From positions 434,001 to 498,000 of the forward strand of contig NZ_CP031455.1 in assembly GCF_003391135.1 (NCBI RefSeq): a stretch of DNA of 64,000 nucleotides, read 5' to 3'. Under the pieces are notes generated by a model that was not told the DNA's origin, searched no databases, and worked only from the letters and a program-made list of their open reading frames with translations. Below are positions 43,662 through 52,162 of this stretch, in pieces. The translations under genes and the position numbers were made by a program. Origin of the DNA: Streptoverticillium olivoreticuli subsp. olivoreticuli (GTDB taxonomy: Bacteria; Actinomycetota; Actinomycetes; Streptomycetales; Streptomycetaceae). Each line of letters starts with the position of its first letter. The stretch's first letter is position 1.

Positions 43662-44855
43662 ATGACGGACACCGACCCCGGCCCCACCACCGGCTTCCCT
43701 CTCCCGCACCGTGACGGGCTCGGTCCCCTGCCGGAGTTCACCGCGCTCCGCCGCGACGCACCCTGCGCCCGGATCCGCCTGCCGAGCGGAGATCCGGCCT
43801 GGCTGGTCACCCGGTACGCGGACGTACGCACCGTCTTGGGGGATCCGCGCTTCAGCCGCACCCGCGCCACCCGCGGCACGGGACCCCGCATGGCCTCCGT
43901 GCCCACCCTGCCCGACTCGATCCTCGCCGCCGACCCGCCCGAGCACACCCGGCTGCGCAAGCTCATCGCCCCGGCCTTCACCGCCCGCCGCGCCCAGGCC
44001 ATGCGACGGGACATGGCGCGACTGGTCTCCGGCCTCCTGGACGCGCTCACCGCGCACGACCGGCCGGCCGACCTCGTCCCGCTGTTCACCCGGCCCCTCC
44101 CCCTGGCGGTCATCTGCGACCTGCTCGGCACGCCCCGGCAGGACGGCGACCGGCTCGACGCCTGGTGCGACACCCTGCGCAACCTCACCGCGGCCCCCGA
44201 CGCCGCGGTCACCGCCGCGGTCGACGAGATGACGGGCTATCTCGCCGCGCTCGTTGCCGCCAAACGCCGCCACCCCGCCGACGACGTCGTGAGCACCCTG
44301 ATCGCCGCACACGACGACGGCGAACGGCTCACCCAGGAAGAGCTGATCTCCTTCTGCCTCGTGCTGCTCGTCGGCGGGTACGGCACCACGGCGGACCGCC
44401 TCGCCGGCATGGTCCACCTCCTGCTCGACGAACCCGGCCGCTATCGCCGTCTGTGCCGCGCACCGGACACGATCCCCCGGGCCGCCGAGGAACTCCTCCG
44501 CTACGCCCAGACCAATGTGCAGGCGAACCTCCGCGTCGCCACCGAGGACGTCGAACTCGGCGGTGTCACGATCGCCGAAGGCGAAGCCGTGATGGCCGTC
44601 AACTCGTCGGCCAACCACGACGAAACGGTCTTCGAGGACCCCGGACGGCTCGACCTCGACCGTGCCCACAACCCCCACTTGAGCTTCGGCTACGGCGTCC
44701 ACCACTGCGTCGGCGCGCAAATCGCCCGTGTCCAGCTCCAGGAAGCCCTGGCCGGACTCGTCCACCGCCTGCCCGACCTGCGCGCCGCGGCACCACCGCG
44801 CTGGAAGACCGGCCTCAAGACCCGGGCCCCCCGCACCCTGCCCGTCACCTGGTGA
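43662..44855 (+). CDS. cytochrome P450
   Basis: The 397-aa enzyme has the heme motif FGYGVHHCVGAQIA with Cys349 as ligand and an ExxR helix (EELLRY). The oxygen-binding I-helix reads GGYGTT (238-243), where A/GGxxT is usual, so T242/T243 are retained. It hydroxylates or couples substrates using electrons from a ferredoxin, and such a ferredoxin gene follows after 7 bp. In this cluster it probably oxidises the modified peptide, giving hydroxylation or a crosslink. Confidence 0.92.
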   Translation: MTDTDPGPTTGFPLPHRDGLGPLPEFTALRRDAPCARIRLPSGDPAWLVTRYADVRTVLGDPRFSRTRATRGTGPRMASVPTLPDSILAADPPEHTRLRKLIAPAFTARRAQAMRRDMARLVSGLLDALTAHDRPADLVPLFTRPLPLAVICDLLGTPRQDGDRLDAWCDTLRNLTAAPDAAVTAAVDEMTGYLAALVAAKRRHPADDVVSTLIAAHDDGERLTQEELISFCLVLLVGGYGTTADRLAGMVHLLLDEPGRYRRLCRAPDTIPRAAEELLRYAQTNVQANLRVATEDVELGGVTIAEGEAVMAVNSSANHDETVFEDPGRLDLDRAHNPHLSFGYGVHHCVGAQIARVQLQEALAGLVHRLPDLRAAAPPRWKTGLKTRAPRTLPVTW

Positions 44856-44862
44856 CCCGGCC

Positions 44863-45135
44863 ATGCCCAGCGGCGACGACCCCGCCACGGCCTCGGACGG
44901 GACGCTCCGCGCCCACATCGACCCGGAGCTCTGCGTCGGCTCCGGCATCTGCCTCGCCACCGCCCCGCGCCACTTCGAACCGACCATGGACGCGCGCTCC
45001 CGCGCCCGGCCCGACGCACCGCCCGCCGACGACCGGGCACAGGACGCCGCGGCCCTGTGCCCGATGGAGGCGATCCACTTCGTCCGGGCCCGGGAGCCGA
45101 CACCACGGACCGCACCGCCGGAGGCACGCTCCTGA
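44863..45135 (+). CDS. [3Fe-4S]-type ferredoxin
   Basis: The 90-aa protein starts at ATG 44863, seven bases after the P450 stop. CVGSGIC (C24, C30, CX5C) and LCPMEAI (C66) are the cysteine pattern of the actinomycete 3Fe-4S ferredoxins that reduce P450s. The Pro/Arg-rich middle (about 45-60) is longer than usual. It is the last gene of the peptide cluster. Confidence 0.88.
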   Translation: MPSGDDPATASDGTLRAHIDPELCVGSGICLATAPRHFEPTMDARSRARPDAPPADDRAQDAAALCPMEAIHFVRAREPTPRTAPPEARS

Positions 45136-45139
45136 TACG

Positions 45140-45370
45140 GCAGTGGAGCATCTCCAGCGGGGGGCGTAGAAGTCCGTACCGAACTCGCGTACACCGGCGT
45201 CGGAAACCTCCAGCAGTACCCAGGCAACCTCGCCGAATCCGGCCGCCCGCAGACACTTCTCGTAGACCTCGCGGCGCGGGCGGTTGGCGACGAACGAGAT
45301 CGGCGGGTCGAGCAGCGCCGTGATGCGGACTTGCGATCCGGTCTCGGCCTCCTCACCGGTGCAGCTGGCG
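45140..45370 (-). pseudogene. methyltransferase C-terminal fragment
   Basis: The minus strand encodes RITALLDPPISFVANRPRREVY, EKCLRAAGFGEVAWVLLEVSDAG and VREFGTDFYAP, the C-terminal portion of a class I SAM methyltransferase. No SAM-binding motif or start is left. It is broken where an MFS fragment begins on the other strand and marks a recombination junction at the edge of the peptide cluster. Confidence 0.6.
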
Positions 45371-46323
45371 CTGCTCGCGCAGTGTGCGGGGCGGCCTCGA
45401 CGTTCTTCATGCCGGCGTCCTCGGACATCCTTACGGACATCGTTCCGGCGGAGACGCGGTCGGCGGCGAACGCACTGCTGCGGTTCGGGCAGACCGCGGT
45501 GAAGGTGGGCGGCCCGGCGGCCGGCGCGGCGTTGGTGGCGGTCGTCGGCCCGCCATGGGGCATCGCCTGGGACGCCTTGTCGTTCGCCGGGTCGGCCGTG
45601 CTGCTCTCACGGCTCACGGTCCGCGGTGCCACTGTGACACGTCAGCCGGAGTTCCGGCACCAACTGCGCGACGGGTGGGCGGGCTTCCGATCACGGCGTC
45701 GGCTGGCGATCATGACCCGGCAGGCCGCTCTGGCCGTCCCTGTGAGGATGGCCGGCCACCAGCTCCTGGGGCCGCTGTATGGGCAGCGTGTGCTGGGCGG
45801 CGCCAGTGCCTGGGGCACGGTAATGTCCGCCTTCGCGGCGGGCCTGGTCAGCGGTGCCGACGCGGCGCTGTGGTGGCGGCCGCGCGGCGTCGGGATCGTG
45901 GGGTGCGCGGGCACGGGGGCGATGGCGGCTCCGCCTGCGACGATGGCACTGCACACGGGGGCGACCGGTCTCGTGGTGACGACCGCATCGACAGGGGCCG
46001 CGGTGTCGCTGTCGATGACGGGGTGGTTGCAGGAGGTGATCCCCCTGGACCGCGTGACAGCGGATACGGCTTTCGGCCAGTCGGTGACGCTGCCGCTCGA
46101 CTATCTCGCGGCGTCCCCCGCCGCCCATGTGCTGGGCCTGGGCGCGGCACTGATCGCCGTATTGGTGGTGCTGCTGCCGGAGGTACGGCTGCTGGGCAGG
46201 CCCGTCATAGTGTCCGGTCGGGGCGGTGCGGGGCGGCGTCCGCCGCGAAGGCCGCGGGCTGCCACGGCGGTGCGAGGATCCGACGCGTGGCGTCGTTCAC
46301 GTAGTCGATCTGCCCGGACGTGA
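45331..46323 (+). pseudogene. MFS transporter truncated at both ends
   Basis: From about 45380 the frame matches the middle and end of MFS_3-type exporters: STFFMPASSDILTDIVPAE, SAANALLRFGQTAVKVGGPAAG and several hydrophobic segments to LIAVLVVLLPEV. The first three or four membrane helices are missing and the normal stop is lost, so the frame runs on into the 3' end of the convergent sulfotransferase gene. It is unlikely to work. Confidence 0.75.
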
Positions 46324-47050
46324 GGTAGTCGCGGAACCCGCCGATGACGCCGCGGCGGGTCTTGTAGGAGTCGGGGTTTCCGGGAACGGCGGGGCGCAGC
46401 CTGTCCGTGTCCAGCGCGTCGGAGAGTTCCATGACACGCATGGCTTTGAAGTCTGCGAAGTCGACCGCGGTGCGCAGCGCCTCCTGGCCGGTCGGAGGCA
46501 GTCCGCAGAAGTCGAGCACGCGCGCGAGTTCGCCGGCAGTGTCGGCGGTCAGCCGCTCGTACGAGGTGAGCAGGAACGAGGCGGGTATGTCCTGCCGGGC
46601 GTGCCAGATGTTCCAGAAGGTCAGGCAGGTCCTGACGCTGCCTTCTTCCTCGGTCAGGAAGTCCCCGATTCCCGCGGTGTACGGGAGGAGACCGCGGTGG
46701 CGCACCTGGAAATAGCGGGATACGGCGGCGTCCCGGATGTCGCGGACCAGGAGGACCACTTTGCGGTCGCGGTAGAAAGCCTTGTTCCAGGACAGTCCGG
46801 CCGGGGTTCGCCAGGGGACCCGGTCGTCGTGCCAGAAGACGACGCGCGGGACGGTGGAGTCCACCGCGCTGAATTCGGTCAGCGCCAGGTCCCGGCAGAC
46901 CTCCATGGGGATTCCGCGCGCCGTGGAGATGGCCTTGGCCATGAGCACCCGCAGCCAGGTGCGGCCGCACTTGGGGAACGAGATGACGTAGACGTCGCCT
47001 TCCGCGTCGGCGGGTTTCGCGGGCCCGCCGGAGGGCGTGGGGAGTACCAC
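46205..47050 (-). CDS. PAPS-dependent sulfotransferase
   Basis: The 281-aa enzyme has the 5'-phosphosulfate-binding loop ISFPKCGRTWLR (about 23-34), a VLLVRDIRDAAVSRY 3'-phosphate motif and a C-terminal RRGVIGGFRDYLT matching the RKGxxGDW region. It transfers sulfate from PAPS to a hydroxyl group, probably of a sugar or natural product. It lies 19 bp after another sulfotransferase-like gene on the same strand. Its 3' end is overlapped by the read-through MFS frame. Confidence 0.88.
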   Translation of the reverse strand: MVLPTPSGGPAKPADAEGDVYVISFPKCGRTWLRVLMAKAISTARGIPMEVCRDLALTEFSAVDSTVPRVVFWHDDRVPWRTPAGLSWNKAFYRDRKVVLLVRDIRDAAVSRYFQVRHRGLLPYTAGIGDFLTEEEGSVRTCLTFWNIWHARQDIPASFLLTSYERLTADTAGELARVLDFCGLPPTGQEALRTAVDFADFKAMRVMELSDALDTDRLRPAVPGNPDSYKTRRGVIGGFRDYLTSGQIDYVNDATRRILAPPWQPAAFAADAAPHRPDRTL

Positions 47051-47069
47051 GGTGGTCCTTTCCTGTCGG

Positions 47070-47735
47070 TCATGTCCAGGGGGTGTTCTCGGCGGTGGCT
47101 CCGCGGTTGTGGCGTGGGAAGGGCTCGCCGGGGACGGGCAGGCCGAGGAAGGGAGCGAGCCGCTCGTATCCCTGGCCGGCGGCGATATCGAGGACCAGTA
47201 GGTTGTCCCGGCCGGCGAAGTGGCGTGCGACTTCGGCGGCGTGCTGCCGGGCGATCCGGCGGAACCGTTCCGGGTGGAAGGCGTAGTAGCCGTAGACCGC
47301 GCCCCGCAGGAAGCGCTGGAGGTCCAGGCAGGTCTGTCCGTGGTCCGCTTTGCTGTCGACTTTGCTGTCGACGGGCCGCTCCCAGTGCTTCCGGCAGGAG
47401 CGCAGCCGGCTCTCTTCCTCGCTGACCGTGAGGACGAACTTCGCGCCCGGCCACAGGAGATCCAGTTCCTGGTAGCCGGGTACGGCGGTGATGTCGGTGA
47501 TCCCGTCGTACCGGTCGAGCAGCGGGAAGCGGGCGGTGCCGGCCAGCAGCGTCGTGTAGGTGGTGGGGTCGGAGGGGTAGCGGGCGACGTCGAAGCCCAG
47601 GGTGTGCAGGGCGCTGGTGAGAGAGGTGGTGCCGGTGCACGAGAGGCCGATGCCGAAGACTTTCGGCTTCGTGCGGCGCGAGAGGGACGCGGCGGTGCGT
47701 GCGGGGTAAGGCCGTTCTGTGCCGTCGGCTGTCAC
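47070..47735 (-). CDS. sulfotransferase-family protein
   Basis: From GTG 47735 (GGAGAT upstream) it is 221 aa. VFGIGLSCTGTTSLTSALHTLGF is a P-loop-like PAPS-binding start of the Sulfotransfer_4 type, and VLTVSEEESRLRSCRKHW is the second motif. The C-terminus (LLVLDIAAGQGYERLAPFLGLP) is typical of this family. It is co-transcribed with the next sulfotransferase gene. Confidence 0.82.
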   Translation of the reverse strand: MTADGTERPYPARTAASLSRRTKPKVFGIGLSCTGTTSLTSALHTLGFDVARYPSDPTTYTTLLAGTARFPLLDRYDGITDITAVPGYQELDLLWPGAKFVLTVSEEESRLRSCRKHWERPVDSKVDSKADHGQTCLDLQRFLRGAVYGYYAFHPERFRRIARQHAAEVARHFAGRDNLLVLDIAAGQGYERLAPFLGLPVPGEPFPRHNRGATAENTPWT

Positions 47736-48180
47736 GGTCAGATCTCCTCGGCGGACGGAACAAGGCACACGGCTCCGGCACGTCCTGGGCCGGTTCGGCT
47801 GCTGCCACCGTGCCCAATCGCCGGGACTCGTTCAACAGTGCGTCGGCGCTCCGCGAAGCGTCTCAATTCCCGGGCGGGGGTGGGGCAACCCCTGGCTCCG
47901 GCCTGTCGCAGCAGGCCGGTGCAGCCAGGGCCGGCTCGATCGTGGTGACGGCGTCTCCCCCCTCTCGCCGTCCCCCTCACTCGTGGCACACAAGCCTCTC
48001 TTCGAGCTCATCCGGCAGGGCGGCCGGCGGCAAGGTTGGCCGAGAAACGGACCCTGGCCCGTACGCCTGCCCGCGCCCATGGCCATCCCGGGCGGCCACC
48101 GCGTTCGAACTCAGGGCCACAGCACGCACCTTGGACCGGCTGTGCCGCGCCCGGGCCGGTGCGGCGGTCGTCGAGGACGT
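47736..48180. other. 445-bp gap without recognised gene
   Basis: Between the sulfotransferase-like gene and the epimerase gene. Open frames here have only compositional support. A promoter for the sulfotransferase pair should lie near 47750-47900. Confidence 0.4.
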
Positions 48181-49104
48181 TCACCGGCGCTCTCCGGCCA
48201 TGGCCACGATCCCATCGTGCAGCGGCGTGCGGGGGCGGAAGCCGAACGCGCGCGAGGCGACCGTGATGTCGGCTCCCGTGTGGCGTGCGTCGCCGGGCCT
48301 TGCGGCGCGCGGGACGACGCGCACCGGCCCCACCGTGCACTCGACGGCGGCGATGGCCTGCTTCATGGACACCGGGGAGCCACCGCCGAGGTTGGCGAGG
48401 CCCGTGAATCCGGAGCACGCCGCGTCCCGGATGCCGGCGACGGCGTCAAGGACGTACGTGAAGTCGCGGGTCTGCTCCCCGTCGCCGTACAGCGGGAAGG
48501 GAGCTCCCCCGGACGCGGCGTCGAGAAGACGGGCGAAGGCCATGTCGGGGCGTTGCCGGGGCCCGTAGACAGTGAACAGCCGCAGGCACGCGACGGGAAG
48601 GCCGTAGGCGGCACGGTAGACCTCGCAGAGGTGTTCGCCGGCGAGTTTGGTGACCCCGTAGGGGGAGACGGGCCGCGGGCAGGCGGCCTCGGGGGTGGGA
48701 CAGCTCCGCGCGTCGCCGTAGACCGAGGAACTGGAGGCATACACGAAACGGCCGACCGGCCGGGCGCGTACGGCCTCCAGCACAGCCTGGGTGGCCAGCA
48801 CGTTCCGGGCGTTGTAGACCGGGAACTCCGCTCCCCAGGAGGGCCGCACCCCGGGCTGGCCCGCGAGGTGGTAGACGGCGTCCGCGCCGTCGAGGAGCGG
48901 GCCGGGGTCCGCCTCCAGCAGGTCGGCGCGGTGGAGGGTGAAGCCGGGCCGACGGGTGAGGCCGCGCAGGTTGCGTTCCTTGAGGGCCGGGTCGTAGAAG
49001 TCGGTGAAGGAGTCGATGCCCACGACGGTGTCGCCGGCCGCCAGAAGGTGCTCGCACAGGTGAGAGCCTATGAAGCCGGCCGCGCCGGTCACGACCGCGC
49101 GCAT
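48181..49104 (-). CDS. NAD-dependent sugar-nucleotide epimerase/dehydratase
   Basis: From ATG 49104 the protein is 307 aa. GAAGFIGSHL near the start binds NAD; SSSSVYG and YGVTKLAGE form the catalytic triad; LRLFTVYGPRQRPDMAF and GDGEQTRDFTYV are diagnostic of UDP-glucuronate/UDP-GlcNAc 4-epimerase-like enzymes. It edits an NDP-sugar, matching the glycosyltransferase remnant that overlaps its start and the sulfotransferases downstream. Confidence 0.9.
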   Translation of the reverse strand: MRAVVTGAAGFIGSHLCEHLLAAGDTVVGIDSFTDFYDPALKERNLRGLTRRPGFTLHRADLLEADPGPLLDGADAVYHLAGQPGVRPSWGAEFPVYNARNVLATQAVLEAVRARPVGRFVYASSSSVYGDARSCPTPEAACPRPVSPYGVTKLAGEHLCEVYRAAYGLPVACLRLFTVYGPRQRPDMAFARLLDAASGGAPFPLYGDGEQTRDFTYVLDAVAGIRDAACSGFTGLANLGGGSPVSMKQAIAAVECTVGPVRVVPRAARPGDARHTGADITVASRAFGFRPRTPLHDGIVAMAGERR

Positions 49105-49217
49105 CACGGCCGCCCGGCGGCGGCGCGCGCGGCGACGACATCGCGCATCCGTATGACACGCACCCTCTCGGCAGGGACGGCGGGAACGTTTCCGTGGTGC
49201 AGACAGGCGAGCCGCAT
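49104..49217 (-). pseudogene. 37-codon glycosyltransferase N-terminal stub
   Basis: ATG 49217 with GGAGG upstream encodes MRLACLHHGNVPAVPAERVR followed by VIRMRDVVAARAAAG and a TGA that overlaps the epimerase start. It aligns with the first 35 residues of the glycosyltransferase at 38894-40009 (MRIAYLHGGSIPSFFANG...VMRMCDAFTAAG). The rest of the gene is gone, yet its start signals and coupling to the epimerase are kept, so it may now serve only as a leader ORF. Confidence 0.65.
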
Positions 49218-49639
49218 GGCAGAAGACCTCCGGGCGAGGCGACGACGAGCGAGAGGTGATGCTCTCATTCGGTCAGGACCGCGCTGCGAGGGGAAGACGG
49301 GGCGCGCGCCGAGCGCACCGATCAGGCCAACCGCCGGCCCCGAGCACGCCTGCGGAGCGGGTGCTCCCGCCCGGCACCGCGTAGAGCCCGATGCCAAGGC
49401 CGCTCGCTGCCGATCCGTATTCCGATCGGCCGGCGAGACCGTATCGAGAGACATCCGTTCCACGTCACGTCGACACCCCTCACCCCTCGGAACGCGGACG
49501 TCAGTTCAGATCCGCGAGGTGCACGGAGAACAGCACCCGCTCCGGAATGGCCGGTGACCGCCACTCGGCGTCGGCCGCCCATTCGGTCAGCGACCACAAC
49601 CTGCCGGTGGACTGCCACAGCGCCATGCCCTCGGGGTGC
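49218..49639. other. 422-bp gap
   Basis: Upstream region of the epimerase operon and left border of the carboxylic acid reductase relic. I see no gene. GC content is as in the surroundings. Confidence 0.35.
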
Positions 49640-50160
49640 CGCGCCCAGCGCGCCTGGGGAAGGTCCGTGCCGCAGTCCCGCGCAGAGCTCGAACTGTCTT
49701 ACGCCCGGGGCACCGGCGACGGCCACGGACACTTCGACGCACTCCCGGTGGACTTCACCGCGCGAGCCATCACCGCGCTCGGTGACGACGCACGAGAGGG
49801 TTACCGAACCTACAACGTGGTCAACCCGCACGAGAACGGCATCTCACTCGACACGGTCGTCGACTGGCTGATGGCAGCCGGACATCCCCTGACACGTGTC
49901 CAGGCCACGCCGAGTGGACCGACCGCTTCGAGACCGCCCTGCGCGGCCTGCCCGACCGCCGGAAGCAGCATTCGCTGCTCCCGCTGCTGCACGCCTTCGC
50001 CAAGCCGGCACAGCCACTCGCCGGATCCGCCCTGCCGGCGGACCGGTTCCGCGCGGCGGTCCGGGCCGCAGCCCTCGACGACGACAACGACATCCCCCGT
50101 CTGTCACCGGACCTGATCACCAAGTACGTGGCCGATCTCCGGGCGCACCGCCTGATATGA
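49640..50160 (+). pseudogene. carboxylic acid reductase C-terminal remnant, frameshifted
   Basis: ALPVDFTARAITALGDDAREGYRTYNVVNPHENGISLDTVVDWLMAAGHPLTRV is read in pieces in one frame; near 49900 it switches frame to WTDRFETALRGLPDRRKQHSLLPLLHAF and then DRFRAAVRAAALDDDNDIPRLSPDLITKYVADLR, ending at TGA 50158. This is the end of the thioester-reductase domain of a carboxylic acid reductase (about 1170 aa when intact). The adenylation, carrier and most of the reductase domain are missing. Confidence 0.75.
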
Positions 50161-50308
50161 CATCACCCGTGACCGCCGCGGGGCCCGCCAGCGCTGGCCT
50201 CGCGGCGGGCCGGGGGTCAGTCGGGGGCGCCGCCACCGCTCCACCCAGTGCGCCGTGCGGGAAATGGTCCCGATCAGGGAGCCGGCCTCTACTGGTGTGA
50301 TCGCCTGA

Positions 50309-50527
50309 TCAACTGTCGCCGGTTCCCGGAGGAACCCAGCCAGCCGGTGACCGACTGTGGTCGCCGGCGGCGTATCGGCTCCGGGTCCCACCGGCCTCGT
50401 TGCGGAGCGGGGTGGTGGTCTTGTCGTGGTAGCCGAAAGCGTCCGCGGCGATGGGCGCGGGATTCGGCACGGGGCGGGAGAACAGCTGCGAACGGCGGGT
50501 GTTAACTTCCTTCCCGTGGTGGAGCAT
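50309..50527 (-). pseudogene. recombinase/integrase C-terminal remnant
   Basis: The minus strand encodes VPNPAPIAADAFGYHDKTTT followed by PLRNEAGGTRSRYAAGDHSR, the pattern that closes many Streptomyces tyrosine-recombinase-like proteins (alGYHdkT...W..YapGDH). There is no catalytic part. It overlaps the start of the next methyltransferase gene. Confidence 0.45.
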
Positions 50528-51145
50528 CAGAACGAGACCAGGGCGGCCTACGACGGGGTCGTCGAGCTGTATGCGTCGATGTTCGCTGATCGGCTGGAGA
50601 CGCAGCCGTTCTCACGGAACATGATCGGCATCTTTGCCGAGCTGGTGCGCGGGACGGGGAACCTGCAGGCAGCCGATGTCGGCTGCGGGCCCGGACATCT
50701 GACGGCCATGCTGCACGACCTGGGGCTGGACGCCTTCGGGCTCGACCTCTCCCCGGCCATGGTCGACCACGCCCGGCGGGCTCATCCGGCGCTGCGGTTC
50801 GACGAGGCGCGGATGGAGGCCCTCCCGGTCGAGGACGGCGCGCTCGGCGGCGTGCTGGCCCACTACTCGATGATCCACACCCCTCCCGGGGAACTCCCCG
50901 CGCTGCTCGCCGAGCAGGCGCGCGTCCTGGCACCAGGGGGCCTGCTCCTGGCCTCGTTCTTCGCGACCGACGCGCCCGAGCCGGTCCGCTTCGACCACAA
51001 GGTGACGCCCGCCTATAGCTGGCCGGCCGACCGGTTCGCCGAGCTGCTGACCCAGGCCGGGCTCGTCACGTTCGCCCGGCTGCTCCACGACCCGGCCTCC
51101 GAGCGGGGCTTCCTCGACGCCCACTTGCTGGCCCGCCTCTGCTAG
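50516..51145 (+). CDS. class I SAM-dependent methyltransferase
   Basis: From the GTG at 50516 the protein is 209 aa. Motif I is ADVGCGPGHLTAML, followed by LDLSPAMVDHARR, motif II with VLAHYSMIHTPP and a VLAPGGLLLASFF motif III. It is a small methyltransferase of the Methyltransf_11/25 type with unknown substrate. It seems intact although flanked by debris on both sides. Confidence 0.85.
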   Translation: MVEHQNETRAAYDGVVELYASMFADRLETQPFSRNMIGIFAELVRGTGNLQAADVGCGPGHLTAMLHDLGLDAFGLDLSPAMVDHARRAHPALRFDEARMEALPVEDGALGGVLAHYSMIHTPPGELPALLAEQARVLAPGGLLLASFFATDAPEPVRFDHKVTPAYSWPADRFAELLTQAGLVTFARLLHDPASERGFLDAHLLARLC

Positions 51146-51612
51146 AGCATGGCCTTCTCTGGTGGGCTCTCGTATTCAACGGCGGCCTCCTTGAACTGGT
51201 GGGCCAGCTTGAGCGCGGCCTCCAGCTCGGGCCGCACCTTGATCCGGGTGCTGATCTACTCGGAGAAGATCTTGTGGCAGTCGGCCGCGTGGAGGGCTTC
51301 GAGCTGGCTCGCCAGTTCCTGGCGAGCCGTCGATGTCCTCGCGTACCCGATGCGGATGGGCTTCGCGGTGCGCTGCGCGGGCACCGCGGCGGGGGCCGGT
51401 CCCTGCTTCCAGGGGCGGCCGGGTGAGCGGTCGGCGGGGACGAGGACTTCAAGTTCCTCGCGCAGCGCGGCGATGAGGACGAAGCGCGGCGTGTGGTACT
51501 TCGTCACGGTCTTCCCGCCGCACGTTCGGCAGGCGCTCCCGGCGGGGACCTCGTACTTGGGACAGTCGTTGCGTTCTACCTCGTTTGCGGCTTGATCGGG
51601 CGTCAGATCCAC
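51142..51612 (-). pseudogene. serine recombinase with N-terminal Cys-rich region, truncated
   Basis: The frame encodes a CPKYEVPAGSACRTCGGK zinc-ribbon-like start, then PIRIGYARTSTARQELASQLEALHAADCHKIFSE and a TAG at 51256-51258. After the stop the same frame resumes as ISTRIKVRPELEAALKLAHQFKEAA and ends at 51142. The region matches the first 65 residues of a resolvase catalytic domain; the rest is absent, so it is dead. Confidence 0.75.
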
Positions 51613-51681
51613 GGATCATGCTCCAGGGCGGTTGCAGAACTCGCACAGATGGTCATTTGTGCGAGCGGGCGTCCGGCATCG

Positions 51682-52080
51682 TCAGTGCGGCGACAGGATG
51701 GTGCAGATTCCGTTCTCTCCGCAGGTGTCCGGGTTGGTCCGGGACGCCCGCTGGGCCAGCTCACGCAGTGCGGTGCGGGTTTTGCGGAGTTCGGCCAGGC
51801 GCCGTTCGATGTCGGCGAGGTGCTGGCTGATCAGTTCTGTGACATGCCCGCAGGGGGATTCGCCGCCATCACGCAGGGCCAGGACGGAGCGGATCTCGGC
51901 GAGGGTGAGGCCGGCGCCCTGGGCGTCACGGATGAAGGCGAGCCGGTTCGTGGCGTCGCCGGTGTAGTCGCGGTATCCGGCCGGCGTGCGGGGCGGCTCG
52001 GGCAGGAGTCCTGCCTGCTCGTAGAAGCGGATGGTCTTGGTGGTCAGTCCGCTGGCGGTGGCGAGGTCCCCGATGCGCAT
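51682..52080 (-). CDS. MerR-family metal-responsive regulator
   Basis: The 132-aa protein starts with MRIGDLATASGLTTKTIRFY, the MerR winged helix, then the dimerisation coiled coil. Cysteines in SPCGHV, DTCGE and GICTIL form a metal-binding set like that of mercury- or zinc-type MerR proteins. It is divergent from an organomercurial lyase-like gene with a dyad operator between, so Hg/organomercury sensing is likely. Confidence 0.88.
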   Translation of the reverse strand: MRIGDLATASGLTTKTIRFYEQAGLLPEPPRTPAGYRDYTGDATNRLAFIRDAQGAGLTLAEIRSVLALRDGGESPCGHVTELISQHLADIERRLAELRKTRTALRELAQRASRTNPDTCGENGICTILSPH

Positions 52081-52096
52081 GGCTCCAGGCTACGCC

Positions 52097-52128
52097 TTGA
52101 CCTTCCAGTGCACTGGAATCTCTAGTGT
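52097..52128 (+). promoter_or_regulatory. MerR-type promoter with palindromic operator
   Basis: TTGACC (52097-52102) is followed by the perfect 16-bp palindrome TTCCAGTGCACTGGAA (52103-52118) and a -10-like TCTAGTGT region starting about 52121, giving a long 18-20 bp spacer. MerR regulators act on exactly this type of stretched promoter, with the dyad between -35 and -10. Confidence 0.8.
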
Positions 52129-52162
52129 CGGGTGCACAGACCCTGAGCTGAAAGGCCACGAC

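Noticed and set aside
43482..45632. 716-codon minus-strand open frame over the P450 and ferredoxin genes
   Set aside because: Shadow of the plus-strand genes with heme and Fe-S motifs. Only the 45140-45370 part holds a genuine minus-strand remnant.
47719..49557. 612-codon plus-strand open frame
   Set aside because: Antisense to the epimerase gene, with no domain of its own.
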